Both the position numbers and the translations under genes were made by a program. DNA of 29,166 nucleotides from Discostella pseudostelligera (Eukaryota; Bacillariophyta; Thalassiosirophyceae; Thalassiosirales; Thalassiosiraceae), in contig JALLBK010000554.1 in the NCBI GenBank assembly GCA_036940085.1, positions 1 to 29,166 of the forward strand, read 5' to 3'. A model generated the notes under the pieces. It saw only the letters and a list, made by a program, of their open reading frames with translations. It did not search any database and was not told the origin of the DNA. Below, one piece after another: positions 8,245 to 18,427 of this stretch. Numbering within the stretch: position 1 is the first letter of the stretch; every line of letters starts with the position of its first letter.

Positions 8245-10071
8245 CTAAACTGCCATCTTCATCTTGATGGACTTATGAGGCTTGTAGCCCTCAACTTCAA
8301 AATCTTCAAACTGAAACCCATCAATATCATTGTATTCTTTTCCTTCCTTGAACTTCAATTTGGGAAATGCCCTCGGCTTCCTCTCCAATTGACTCTTCAA
8401 TGCATCCACATGATTCAAGTACACATGACAATCTCCGATGGTGTGAATAAAGTCTCCCGGTTTGCGTCCGGTCACCTTCGCAACCATGTGTGTGAGAAGC
8501 GCATACGAGGCAATGTTGAATGGAACTCCGAGGCCCATGTCCGCCGAGCGTTGGTACATCTGGCATGAGAGTTCATTCTTCTCCGTATCAACCTGTAGAG
8601 ATAAGTGGAATCAGTAGAACAAATTAGTTACGGTATTCACCACCATTCTCGATTCACTCAGTAGATGAATTGTACTCACATAAAACTGGCAAAACATATG
8701 ACACGGAGGCAAGGCCATCGATTTCAAGTCCTTCGGATTCCACGCACTCATGATAATTCGCCTATCCTCGGGGTTGTTAATGATCTTATCAATGCAATCC
8801 GCCAGCTGATCTACTCCCTGACCCGAATAATCGGCGTGCATATCCTTGTACTCCGCCCCAAAGTGTCGCCACTGGAAACCATACACTGGACCCAAGTCAC
8901 CCTGCTCGCGATGTTCCAGACCGAGAGAGTCGAGGAATTCGCGTGAGCCATTACCATCCCAAATATGAATATCCTTATCTGCCAATTCATTGGCATTCGT
9001 CGATCCCTTGACGAACCAAAGCAATTCCTCCGCCACGCCGCGCCAGAAGGTTCGTTTGGTAGTTAAGAGGGGGAGAGTATTGTCCCGGAGCGAATATCGC
9101 ATCTGAACGCCGAATTTCGACAGGGTGCCAGTGCCAGTCCGATCACCACGCTTCACCCCATTTTCGATAATGTCACGGCAGTGCTCGAGGTACTGCATTT
9201 CCTCCGGGTTAATTTCGGGACCCTCGAGAATGGCCATCTCGTCCTCACTGTCAGAATTAGTGGCGGAAATCGCTGTGCCAACTTCTGAAACAGATCTGGG
9301 GGAAATAATGTTCTGACGTTTGATATATTCCACAAATTCATATCTGAGACCCGACTTTTCATCAATGTGCTCTTCCGCTGCAACCTTTGCCTTTTTATCA
9401 GTGTGCCCAGATGATAACGAGTTGTTGTTTTCGTTTACATTATCTTCGTTGGATGAGCGGCGGGCATTATTTTCGCAGTAAGGTAGACATTCCCATTCCT
9501 CATCTTTCATCTCAGGGAAGAAGGCATCGTACTCTGTATCCTCCGGCAATCCATTGACTTTTGTGTACACCACCCGGTTGAGCAGCCCCGACTTCATGGC
9601 CGCATTGTAAATCTCCCCCCCGCCGATAATGTATGTCGAACCGCGATCAGGACGAGAATTAATCTGCTCCATCGCATCATTGAGAGAGGTGGCCACCAAG
9701 ACCTCATTCGTAGCGGGTAGGCCCTCGATGGCAGCACGTCCACCGCGACTTAGCACGACATTAATACGATCTGGCAATGGACGGAATTTGGACGGGATAG
9801 ATTCCCAAGTTTTGCGCCCCATGATAACGGCGTTGATGAGACCAGGCGAGGGTGGCTTGCATGTCACTTGCTTGAAGTGCTTCATGTCGCCGGGAAGACG
9901 CCATGGCTGGTAAAATTAGACAACAATTTCGGTGTGAGCAATCGCGTCATTTCTTGATGTCATTGCCAAACGCGGAATCAACGCAGCACATGTGTCACTC
10001 ACCAATTGGCCCCGAAAGCCTATGCCACGTGAACCAGAGGAGGCCGCTACGATTGCGGCTACGTCCCTCAT
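8245..10071 (-). CDS. DHFR-TS: Bifunctional dihydrofolate reductase-thymidylate synthase
   Basis: There are three exons on the minus strand: 10071-10003, 9906-8680 and 8592-8245. The introns are 96 bp (9907-10002) and 87 bp (8593-8679), both GT..AG in phase 0, giving 547 residues. DHFR is N-terminal: [22 protein letters not shown] (split by intron 1), [10 protein letters not shown], and [12 protein letters not shown] in the NADPH site. A hydrophilic Asn/Ser-rich linker follows. The TS part has [47 protein letters not shown], the catalytic Cys425 in [24 protein letters not shown] and the conserved C-terminus KMAV. The protein makes dTMP and recycles the dihydrofolate that this produces; the fused form is normal in stramenopiles, plants and alveolates. 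No organelle presequence is evident. The start at 10071 is the first Met before the DHFR core. Confidence 0.96.
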
Positions 10072-10559
10072 GACTTGGAATGCAGTGTGGAGCCTCGTCT
10101 TGCCTGATTTTATTGTAGGGGGCTATGAAGCCGATGGATGGAATTGAATTATGCAACAACGACGACGAGCGAGGGTAGAGGTAGAGATTAGAGATAGAGA
10201 GTTGTTGGTTGTTGGTGTATCAAGCCAAAGATGTGCCATGTGCATGCGGCTGCGGCGCCAAGACCGGCAAGATCAAAGATGGCGCGTAAATTTTGTACCA
10301 GTTCCAACATGAAATTTGTTGCGGAGACATAAAGAATTGGTCCTCGTCTGTCCGTCGTCAGTAGGTACTCCAACGCAATTGCTCGTCTGTCAGTCGACGG
10401 CGACTGTCTGTCCGCGGATCTTCAAACAACCTACACGTGGCAGGCAATCTCATAGTGAGAGGAGACGATCGAGGAGAAGACGATGATGATGGACTTCATG
10501 GAATGTTCATACTGCAATAGCAATCAAACATCTAGTTCTATAAAGAGATGATATGGCCT
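10072..10559. other. Intergenic: DHFR-TS promoter and mtHsp70 3' region
   Basis: There is no gene here. A GA-rich tract (GAGGGTAGAGGTAGAGATTAG and so on, 10171-10201) and a GTTGTTGGTTGTTGGT tract follow. No GGCGGGA element is present, unlike several other promoters in the window. Confidence 0.5.
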
Positions 10560-12710
10560 TTATTTCTTGTCGCCCTTCTTTTCTTCATAATCAGCGTCAA
10601 CGGTCTTGTCATCCTTCGCCTCATCTGCAGACCCCTCTGCTCCATCCTGCTGCTGTTGCTGTCCGTAGATTGCTTGCCCCATCTTCATACTTGACTGACT
10701 CAACGCGCTAATCTTAGCCTTGAGGCTATCCAAATCATCACCATCCTTCACCAAGCGTGCTTCCTCAATAGCCTTCTCAACCTCCTTCTTCGTCTCATCG
10801 TCGAGCTTATCAGCATGTTCCTTCAAACTCTTCTCCGTACTGTAAATCAACGAATCAATCTCATTCTTTGATTCAATCACCTGCTTCTTCTTGGCATCTG
10901 CCTCAGCATTCACTTCGGCATCACGGACCATGCGCTCAATGTCATCGTCCGACAAACCACCACACGATTTGATGATGATGTTTTGCTCCTTGCCCGTACC
11001 CTTGTCCTTCGCAGAGACGTTAAGGATACCATCGGCATCGATATCGAACGACACTTCAATTTGTGGCACACCACGAGGAGCGGGAGGGATACCAACCAGG
11101 TCAAACTCTCCCAAATCCTTGTTATCAGCCGCCATCTCACGCTCACCCTGCTTAACCTTAATCTGCACCTGCGGCTGATTGTCCACGGCGGTAGAGAAGG
11201 TCTGTTGTTTCTTTGTTGGGATGGTAGTATTTCGGGGAATCAACTTGGTCATGACTCCGCCCAATGTCTCAATACCAAGCGAGAGTGGTGTGACATCCAA
11301 CAACAAGATATCCTTTACATCCCCCTTGAGCACACCTCCCTGAATGGCAGCACCCATGGCCACGACCTCGTCGGGATTCACCCCCCGTGAGGGCTTCTTG
11401 CCAAAGAATGCCTCCACCGTTTCTTGCACCTTGGGCATGCGCGTCATACCTCCCACAAGAATTACCTCGTGAATTTCCGATTTGGATACATCCGCGTCCT
11501 TTATGCACTTCTGGCAAGGGTCGACTGTCTTTTCAATTAGGTCGGCTACCATATTCTCAAATTGCGCCTTGGTAACCTTAATATTGAGATGCTTTGGTCC
11601 AGTAGCATCGGCAGTGATGAAGGGTAGCGAGACGTCAGTTTGAGCCAGGCCATCCAATTCACGCTTGGCCTTCTCGGCTGCCTCGCGCAATCGCTGCATG
11701 GCCAAATTATCCCCCTTCAAGTCGATTCCCGACTGTTGTTTGAATGACTTTAGCAAATATTCCAACAATTCCTCATCAAAGTCCTCCCCACCCAGCATGG
11801 TGTTACCATTGGTTGCCTTGACCTCGAAGACACCACCGGAAATTTCAAGAATGGAGACATCAAAGGTACCACCACCAAGATCGAACACAGCAATCGTCTT
11901 TCCATCGGCCTTGTCCATACCATAGGCCAATGCCGCCGCGGTAGGTTCATTAATGATACGCAATACATCCAAGCCAGCAATTTTCCCAGCATCCTTCGTA
12001 GCCTGACGTTGCGAATCGTTAAAGTAGGCAGGCACAGTAATCACCGCCTTACTCACATCCCGTCCCAAAAATCCCTCCGCCGTCTCCTTCATTTTACCAA
12101 GAACCATACTCCCAATTTGACTCGGACTAAACTTCTCCCCACGTGCTTCTACCCATGCATCATCATTATTGTTACTCTTGACAATTTTGTAGGGCACTAA
12201 TGCCTGAATGTCTTTGACTTCCTTGTCACTGTACGATCGACCAATGAGACGTTTGACGGCATAGAAGGTATTTTCGGGATTGGTAACGGCTTGACGTTTC
12301 GCGGCCATGCCAACAAGACGGGTGGAATCGTCGGTGATGGCCACGACGGAGGGGGTGGTGCGGGCACCCTCGGAGTTCTCAATGACGCGAGGATTGCGTC
12401 CTTCCTGTGATGTTGATAGTATTGATGAAAAACAGAGAATATCGATTCAGAATTATTGATCTGCGTAGATTACATTCATGTGCATAAATCGAATAGGCAG
12501 AGCCATATTCACTCATAGTCAGGAACTCACCATAATAGAAACACAAGAGTTGGTAGTACCCAAATCAATTCCGATGACATCGCCAACATCCGTGCTCTTC
12601 CATCGCATCTGGCTGACGCTCGCGCCCAATTGAGAGGTTCGGGCAGACTTTGCCGCCAATGACAGGTGATAGGGAGCCAAGCCCCGCCGAAGACCAAGTT
12701 GGAGTGCCAT
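10560..12710 (-). CDS. Mitochondrial Hsp70 (DnaK-type chaperone)
   Basis: There are two exons on the minus strand: 12710-12531 (60 codons) and 12404-10560. They are separated by a 126-bp GT..AG intron in phase 0, giving 674 residues. Residues 1-37 form a basic, amphipathic mitochondrial presequence ([20 protein letters not shown], ending ..MRWKST). The ATPase domain starts with [16 protein letters not shown], interrupted by the intron just before [13 protein letters not shown]. It also has [32 protein letters not shown] and [11 protein letters not shown]. The peptide-binding domain has [17 protein letters not shown]. The C-terminus, [12 protein letters not shown], lacks the cytosolic EEVD and fits the mitochondrial/bacterial type. 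It drives protein import with TIM44 and matrix folding with J proteins and a GrpE. A longer open frame extends upstream to 13019, but the presequence argues for the ATG at 12710. Confidence 0.96.
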
Positions 12711-12719
12711 GATTGTTCG

Positions 12720-12744
12720 TTGAATTGAATTGAATTGAATTGAA
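12720..12744. repeat. (TTGAA)5 microsatellite in the mtHsp70 leader
   Basis: Five perfect TTGAA units lie 10 bp upstream of the mtHsp70 ATG, followed by the near-unit ATGAA. Confidence 0.9.
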
Positions 12745-12900
12745 ATGAATTCTCTTCGATGGACAACTTTATTTGTGGAGCGACGATGATTTGAATATTT
12801 TGGCTTCGTCACGTTTGATGCAGCAGTCCTGCATTTCGGCAGCAGCAGCGGCAAAAAGATCGCGAGAAAGAGTGGTGGACGGTGAATGGCGGGAGAGGGA

Positions 12901-13017
12901 GATCTTTCGGGCGACGGAAAGACGGAAGATCTCTGGCCTTCGGATCTTCCGGGCGACGGCAAGACCAGAAGTTCTTTGGATCTTCCGGGTGACGGGAAGA
13001 CAACTTCTTCAATCTTC
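12901..13017. repeat. Three imperfect 36-42 bp repeats in the mtHsp70/NPRL3 divergent region
   Basis: GATCTTTCGGGCGACGG at 12901, GATCTTCCGGGCGACGG at 12943 and GATCTTCCGGGTGACGG at 12979 each continue with (A/C/G)AAGAC and a variable tail. They lie 190-310 bp upstream of mtHsp70 and 120-240 bp upstream of NPRL3. A GGCGGGA element lies just before, at 12888. I found no clean heat-shock element (nGAAnnTTCnnGAAn). Confidence 0.75.
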
Positions 13018-13130
13018 ACAGCCAGACTAAATTAAGCGTCGGAATTCATATGATTTTTTGTCACCAACTCGGGCAAAACTAATACGGGCTGCATGCTTCT
13101 GCTGCTGATTCATTCGACGAGACGACGACG

Positions 13131-13172
13131 ATGGTGACAGATGAAGATGACGACGACCAACAACGGAAATGA
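13131..13172 (+). promoter_or_regulatory. Overlapping upstream ORF at the NPRL3 start
   Basis: An ATG 10 bp before the NPRL3 ATG opens a 13-residue frame (MVTDEDDDDQQRK) that ends at a TGA inside the NPRL3 coding region. Scanning ribosomes that used it would bypass the main start. Whether the transcript includes it is not known from the sequence. Confidence 0.4.
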
Positions 13173-15543
13173 TCCTACTGTCCCTGTCCCTACGCGACGA
13201 TCACCGTCGCCCCCACGTGTTGGGGACAATGTCGGTTCCTCCTCCAAAGAAGTTTCATCATCTCATCAGCTTGGTGTACTCGGAATCGGGCTCATCATGG
13301 AAGAGGTTGGGAAAGGCGCACGGTTGGTGTTTCGATATCCTGCATCACCCCCTCCTTACTTTTTGCCAACACCCCCCTCTTCCGATGATGGAATAAAAGA
13401 TCCATTAGATAACGGGGCCGAGAATCATAATTTAAGGGGAAACAAATCTCCCAACACATCCCCAACCAAAAAGAGCGAGCATAACACTACTTCTTCCTCT
13501 ACCAGCGATTCGACTCATGGTACCAGTGGGAGCATCGATCTCTTCTTTGACCTGACCGCCCGTGTTTTCTCCAAACTATTCCGACCGAAACGACCACTTT
13601 GCGGTCAGCCATTGACATTGAATGTCAGTGGAACAACATTTTGTTGTCGGGCAGAGCTGTTCGATTCTCAGCCATCCACAATTGGGGAAGGGTCCAATCA
13701 TCCACTTGTGCTGTTTAGTGTGGTGGTTGCTTTGGCACCCTTGGCATCCTCTGTCATTAAAGAAAATCAGCCACCAAATTTGATGCAACAACCACTTTTT
13801 CCCAGCAACGTAGATTGCACCAACGCTCATCAATCCGATGATACCTTCAGTACCATTCAATGTGTTCATCGCAACTTGGCTCGATTGTGCCGAGTATTCA
13901 AACGAGAAGAATTCCGATGTCGATATGTATCTAGGCAATGCAACATGTTACTTCAGATACGAAAGGAGTACGAGACAAGAGTTGGTCAAGACAATGCCAG
14001 TCACTCAAGTGGTAGTGACAATGTTGTTGGGGCGAATAGCCCTGCAGCGGGAGTGGATGTCAACCCGAAAATATGTGACACTTCAGGGCCATCATCAGCC
14101 CTATCCTCAATGGAGAAACGAATATCCATACCACCATCGACTACTACCAATGTCAATTTAAAAGATTCCACAAATACCAAGGTGGGCAACGCAACGAGTC
14201 GACCGGAGATGACACGAGCTCAGAGGAGGGAACATGCTCAAACCTTGATTGAAATCATGCTCGCTACCTCACCCCCTATCCAGAACAATAATCCAATAGG
14301 GGATGAATATGACGGGAAAGATCAACACGGCAACCTGGCGCGGGAGTTAGCAAGTGTCTTTCATTTGCTATCCTCCCCATCTCCATCAATTTTATCTAAT
14401 GCAACATCGCATGAAGGAGTAGTTTATATCAATCGACACATTGCAGTGCCGTTGGATTCGGCGAATAATCACTTCATGGCCTCATCGCACAGCTATTCGA
14501 GTTCAATGAAACATCATCCAAAACAACAACACTGCATACAACCTTACCACACATTGCTTTTTCCTACGTCAACTCCGTCCGAAGTGATCGAGAGCCTACT
14601 TGACGAAACGATTAATGGAAATGAAATGACAACTTCTAGTTCCATCTCTCAGTGTTTACAACGAATGCTACCCCATGTTCAACCGAACAAATCCATTCAC
14701 GAAATAGCATGGGAATCCGCCCTTTCTTTGCCACATGTCATGGCTGCGGCTAGTTGGCTTGTCCGTACTGGACTATGCATGGCAGCAATGCCCGTCCTAC
14801 GAAAGAATCGATATGTTTGTGCTGACGGAGTTGTAGCGAGGATGACGACGATGGCTTTACCATTTTGGCAAACGTTTGGTGTGAGGAGTCGAAATTGTAT
14901 GTTCTTCTGGGGAGAGAAAGCAAGCAGTAACAGCGCTCCTCGGAACGATGACAGCGTCGATGACGCTAGGCAACGAAAAACTACTAGGATTGGTACCGCT
15001 GGAGCTCCACATGTATTTGTTCTAGTGAGTGCTCTTACCACAAAGGTGAATGATAGATCGGACATAGACCAAAGTGGGAACAGACCTGCGTTGCCTACAC
15101 TAGGGAAAACTATTCATTTGCTTAGCGGTTATGATGATCCGATCCCAGAAGTGTCCACCCATTATACCCGAAGTTATAGTCAGCAGAATGGAGAAATTCG
15201 TCAACAAAATACAGCAACGAGTGGAGCATATTATGACTGTACTGAAACCGAGGAAATCATTTATTCAATGGCAGTGTGGCTCATCGCCAACAACATTATT
15301 GTGCAAGCTAATGAGTATTTGGTCACTGGTGAAGTTACAGCTGAGTTTATAAATAATGGTGGCAGTGACCAATCGACATCGGAGGAGTCGCTCTACCAAG
15401 TGCTCTATCAGGGTGGATATCTCGACGGGACAAATCATATTCCAGCAATTTGTTATGAGTTGGGCGTAGACCAAGTACGGATAGAGAAATTAATCGTTTG
15501 GGGTCAAAAGACGCGTCGACTGAACGTTGTGTTTCGGCCATGA
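13141..15543 (+). CDS. NPRL3: NPRL3, subunit of the GATOR1 complex
   Basis: The single-exon frame encodes 800 residues. After a Pro/Ser-rich leader, residues 44-68 (LGVLGIGLIMEEVGKGARLV then FRYP) give the first strand and helix of the N-terminal longin domain, with the FRYP typical of NPRL3/Npr3. Next come a segment around 137-182 (LFFDLTARVFSKLFRPK, LTLNVSGTTFCC) and one around 240-280 (YIQ-like CVHRNLARLCRVFKREEFRC). Ser/Asn-rich inserts separate the domains, which makes the protein longer than human NPRL3. A winged-helix part at 517-570 contains HEIAWESALSLPHVMAAASW and LVRTGLCMAAMPVLRKNRYV. The C-terminal helical domain is at about 755-800 (GGYLDGTNHIPAICYELGVD). GATOR1 is the GAP for Rag GTPases and shuts off TORC1 in amino-acid shortage. 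The gene is divergent from mtHsp70 and convergent with the coiled-coil gene, with 78 bp between stops. Confidence 0.85.
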   Translation: MKMTTTNNGNDPTVPVPTRRSPSPPRVGDNVGSSSKEVSSSHQLGVLGIGLIMEEVGKGARLVFRYPASPPPYFLPTPPSSDDGIKDPLDNGAENHNLRGNKSPNTSPTKKSEHNTTSSSTSDSTHGTSGSIDLFFDLTARVFSKLFRPKRPLCGQPLTLNVSGTTFCCRAELFDSQPSTIGEGSNHPLVLFSVVVALAPLASSVIKENQPPNLMQQPLFPSNVDCTNAHQSDDTFSTIQCVHRNLARLCRVFKREEFRCRYVSRQCNMLLQIRKEYETRVGQDNASHSSGSDNVVGANSPAAGVDVNPKICDTSGPSSALSSMEKRISIPPSTTTNVNLKDSTNTKVGNATSRPEMTRAQRREHAQTLIEIMLATSPPIQNNNPIGDEYDGKDQHGNLARELASVFHLLSSPSPSILSNATSHEGVVYINRHIAVPLDSANNHFMASSHSYSSSMKHHPKQQHCIQPYHTLLFPTSTPSEVIESLLDETINGNEMTTSSSISQCLQRMLPHVQPNKSIHEIAWESALSLPHVMAAASWLVRTGLCMAAMPVLRKNRYVCADGVVARMTTMALPFWQTFGVRSRNCMFFWGEKASSNSAPRNDDSVDDARQRKTTRIGTAGAPHVFVLVSALTTKVNDRSDIDQSGNRPALPTLGKTIHLLSGYDDPIPEVSTHYTRSYSQQNGEIRQQNTATSGAYYDCTETEEIIYSMAVWLIANNIIVQANEYLVTGEVTAEFINNGGSDQSTSEESLYQVLYQGGYLDGTNHIPAICYELGVDQVRIEKLIVWGQKTRRLNVVFRP

Positions 15544-15621
15544 TTTGAAGATGAGGTCATTCGGAATGCTAACGTCATACTTTAGTCTATATTATTACCT
15601 TAATAGCATCACATCAATGCT

Positions 15622-17985
15622 TTATATGGATGAATCATCAGTAAAAACGGACTCAATCGGGTTCATCACTACTGATTTCTTTCGCACATCTTGGACAGTG
15701 TTCATTAGTCGGAAGATCATCTTTTTCGCCTCGGCGATACCCTTGCGAGAATCTTCCAATTGCTCATCTCGCTCCGCCAGCTTTTTCTTCATTGATGATA
15801 ATTCCGACTTCAGATCCTCCAAATCAGTTTTTTCATCATCTTGCTGCTCAGCTAAATCGAGTTTGTGTTGAAGGGCCTGTACAGATCCTTCCAGCTCGCG
15901 GACTCTTGCCCAAGCCTCATTGGTTTTCTCTTGCGATGCTTCTAGTTCACATTCCATACCATGGCTTCTCCTGTAAGCGTCTGTTTTAACATCTGCCACC
16001 TCTTCCTCGAGTCTCGTAATTGTTCCTTGCATCTCTCTCTTGTTGGATCGAAGATACTCAAGCTCAGTTTCATACTCCTCGAATGCTGCTGACAGAGATT
16101 CAAGCTTTTTGGCAGTAACTTCATGATCCTGCACTACTAGCTTGGAGGACGACAGTTCTTCTTGCAATTTCGCTGCATGCTTTTGTTCTCGGGTGAGCGT
16201 ATGCTCAAGATGTTGAATAGCCTGCTGTGACACTGCGTTACTTGATTCAACTTGCTTCTCAATCGATTCAATGCGACTTTGCAAATTTCGAATATGATCA
16301 TTCTTTTCTTGAAGTTGATTACCAAGGTCAGTATTAATTTCTTGTAACTCTCCCATCATGTCTTTCAGTTTCCGCGATCTCTCAATATCCTTTTCATAGA
16401 GCTTCATGTATTCTTCTACCTCTTCGAGTGACGTTGTGAGAGTTTGGTTCTTCGACTGGAGCCTGGTGATTTTTTCAGTGCTGATCTTTTGTGCCTTCTC
16501 CAGACCTGCAATTGCTTGCTCTAATTCGGTAATCGTCTCTTGCTCCTTCGCACAGCCAGCATCAAATTTCTCAACTCTAGCTCGTTGGATCTTCACCTCT
16601 CGTTGCTCCTTCTCCAACTCCTTTTCTCGAGCTTCGAACGTACGGACCGTCGACTCCAACTCAATAATTTTCTCTTTATTTGCCTTTCCTTCGATTTCGG
16701 CTCGTTCAAGTAGATTTGCTAGTTCCTCCACCTTGTCCGTGAGCACTTTGTTTTTCTCCTTAGACTCATTAAGCTGCGATTCGAATGTGCTCGCCTTGCC
16801 TATCATCCACTCTGAATTCTGTTTCATTGCACTAAAGTTCGAGAGTTCCAGTTGCAAGGCCGCGATCTCCTTGTCTTTATCTGCAAGCCGACGTTCGCAC
16901 TCCTTCTCTGTTTCTTTCACCCGTATCTCCAAATCAACCACTACTTTGGATGACGACAATTGTTGTTTCGTAGTCTCATCCAACTCAGCTTCTAACTTCT
17001 TCACCGTCTCTTCCGCCTTCAACGCCCGTCCTCTGGCAAATGATCCATCGGCAAGCTCATCATTCATACGTTCAATTTCTTTCCGAAGCGTTCCAATGGT
17101 TTCGTCCTTGTCTTTGATGGTATCGACTAGTATCTTTTTCTCCCGCTGAATCTCCTCAACCTTTGCTTCATTTTCGACAGATCGCTTGCGAATATCTTTC
17201 GCTTCTTTCTTGAAACTATCGAATTCGCTACGCATTTTATCAAACTCCTCCATGTACTTTTTATCCGATGTATGTACTTCCTGAAAGTCGACCGGTTCAC
17301 TCCTCCTGGCCATAAGCCTTTGCTCGAGAACTGAGATATACTCGTCTCTCTCTGTGTCATGAGCAACTAGTCGACTATCGACCTCATCACTTAGGCTGAT
17401 TGAGAATGAACGCGGAGGAGATAACAGCGGTGACCTCGTCGATGATACATACGACCTGTGTGTGGTGGTGGCGGGGCCTCGACTTGTGTAGGCTGCATGA
17501 TGTCTCTGCGGCATGTCTGCCACAGATTCCCATCGCTCGTCCTGACGAGAAGGCGATTCCCTAAGACTGAGTTGAGATAAGTCTGACCGCATGGACTTTC
17601 TTGACCTCGACGGATTGCCATCGGACATTCTTAGCTCCATTGCTCTTTTGGCAAAGTCGCAGCCACCAATTGGTTGCGGAGATCTTCTTTCAATATGCCT
17701 CGGAGTTAATGAGCCTCCTACCCTCGAATGAAATTCCTTTGTAGCTATTTTACTACGCTCGGATTCAATCCTTCTCAACATGTCATCAAACTTCTCCATT
17801 GCATGGTCGGAAATTAGTTCCGGCCCATCGCGTGCACACTCCATGTCGTCGCGGCCTTCACGCCATGATGGTGTGTGGCGACTCGGAGAACCATATGATA
17901 TGCGAGCTTTGGCAGCAATGCTTCCGCCACCATTGTCTCCGGACCACATCATCGTCTGGTGGGCTTTAGATTGAGTCAAGACCAT
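15622..17985 (-). CDS. Long coiled-coil protein, function unknown
   Basis: The single-exon frame gives 787 residues from the ATG at 17985-17983. The frame is open a little further upstream but only through non-ATG codons; Met12/13 is an alternative start. Residues 1-200 are disordered and rich in Ser, Arg and Pro, with many S/T-P sites (such as TRSPLLSPPRS) that could be kinase targets. From about 205 to 770 the sequence is almost pure coiled coil, dense in E, K, R, L and Q with heptad spacing (ELANLLERAEIEGKANKEKI). No globular domain, motor or membrane segment is visible. It could be a cytoskeletal, centrosomal or Golgi tether protein, but coiled coils align with many unrelated proteins, so I give no family. 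Its immediate upstream DNA carries repeated CCAAT words. Confidence 0.85.
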   Translation of the reverse strand: MVLTQSKAHQTMMWSGDNGGGSIAAKARISYGSPSRHTPSWREGRDDMECARDGPELISDHAMEKFDDMLRRIESERSKIATKEFHSRVGGSLTPRHIERRSPQPIGGCDFAKRAMELRMSDGNPSRSRKSMRSDLSQLSLRESPSRQDERWESVADMPQRHHAAYTSRGPATTTHRSYVSSTRSPLLSPPRSFSISLSDEVDSRLVAHDTERDEYISVLEQRLMARRSEPVDFQEVHTSDKKYMEEFDKMRSEFDSFKKEAKDIRKRSVENEAKVEEIQREKKILVDTIKDKDETIGTLRKEIERMNDELADGSFARGRALKAEETVKKLEAELDETTKQQLSSSKVVVDLEIRVKETEKECERRLADKDKEIAALQLELSNFSAMKQNSEWMIGKASTFESQLNESKEKNKVLTDKVEELANLLERAEIEGKANKEKIIELESTVRTFEAREKELEKEQREVKIQRARVEKFDAGCAKEQETITELEQAIAGLEKAQKISTEKITRLQSKNQTLTTSLEEVEEYMKLYEKDIERSRKLKDMMGELQEINTDLGNQLQEKNDHIRNLQSRIESIEKQVESSNAVSQQAIQHLEHTLTREQKHAAKLQEELSSSKLVVQDHEVTAKKLESLSAAFEEYETELEYLRSNKREMQGTITRLEEEVADVKTDAYRRSHGMECELEASQEKTNEAWARVRELEGSVQALQHKLDLAEQQDDEKTDLEDLKSELSSMKKKLAERDEQLEDSRKGIAEAKKMIFRLMNTVQDVRKKSVVMNPIESVFTDDSSI

Positions 17986-18031
17986 CACCAATAGTCACCA
18001 ATAGTTACCAATACGCATCAATTGCCAATTG
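17986..18031. promoter_or_regulatory. Four CCAAT words just upstream of the coiled-coil gene
   Basis: CCAAT occurs at 17988, 17998, 18008 and 18025 on the plus strand, which is ATTGG on the gene's sense strand. The first three are exactly 10 bp apart in a CACCAATAGT repeat. They lie within 45 bp of the start codon, close for a CCAAT-box promoter unless the leader is very short. Confidence 0.35.
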
Positions 18032-18427
18032 CAGTTCGCGGCTATGTTGGAAGCAAGTCTTTTGCACAAGGGGTAGGGGATAGTACAACATGTGTGTCAT
18101 TTCTCATTTCTTTCTTGCTTTGTGGGCTCGCCGATTTCCGATACTTCTGTTTCGTAGTGATTCCTTTGTGAATTCCTGTCTTCTACGACACTGCTTGAAA
18201 ACCAATTGGGCCTAAGGGGAGACAGACAGACAACAAGGATGTTGCACCGGACAGACGCACCAATGTTGGAGGCTGAAGGTGGATGGATGGATATTAATTG
18301 TTGTTGTGGAGCCGAGAGAGCCGAGTGGACCCCAAAGATTGCCGATGATGCGGCAGACCAAGTCAAAGACCAAGTGTGTTGCACCAACTCCCGAATGCTG
18401 CAATTCGGCGATTGTATTTTGTAGGCA
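18032..18427. other. Intergenic, no gene seen
   Basis: This is the region between the coiled-coil gene's 5' end and the 3' end of the macrodomain fusion gene. The minus-strand frame crossing it is low-complexity and overlaps the fusion gene in another frame, so it is a chance frame. Confidence 0.5.

Noticed and set aside
12711..13019. 106-residue extension of mtHsp70
   Set aside because: It translates the GATCTTCCGGG repeats and the (TTGAA)5 tract. A typical mitochondrial presequence starts at 12710.
16406..17149. 247-residue plus-strand frame inside the coiled-coil gene
   Set aside because: It is Ser/Phe-rich antisense of Glu/Lys coiled-coil codons, a common shadow frame.
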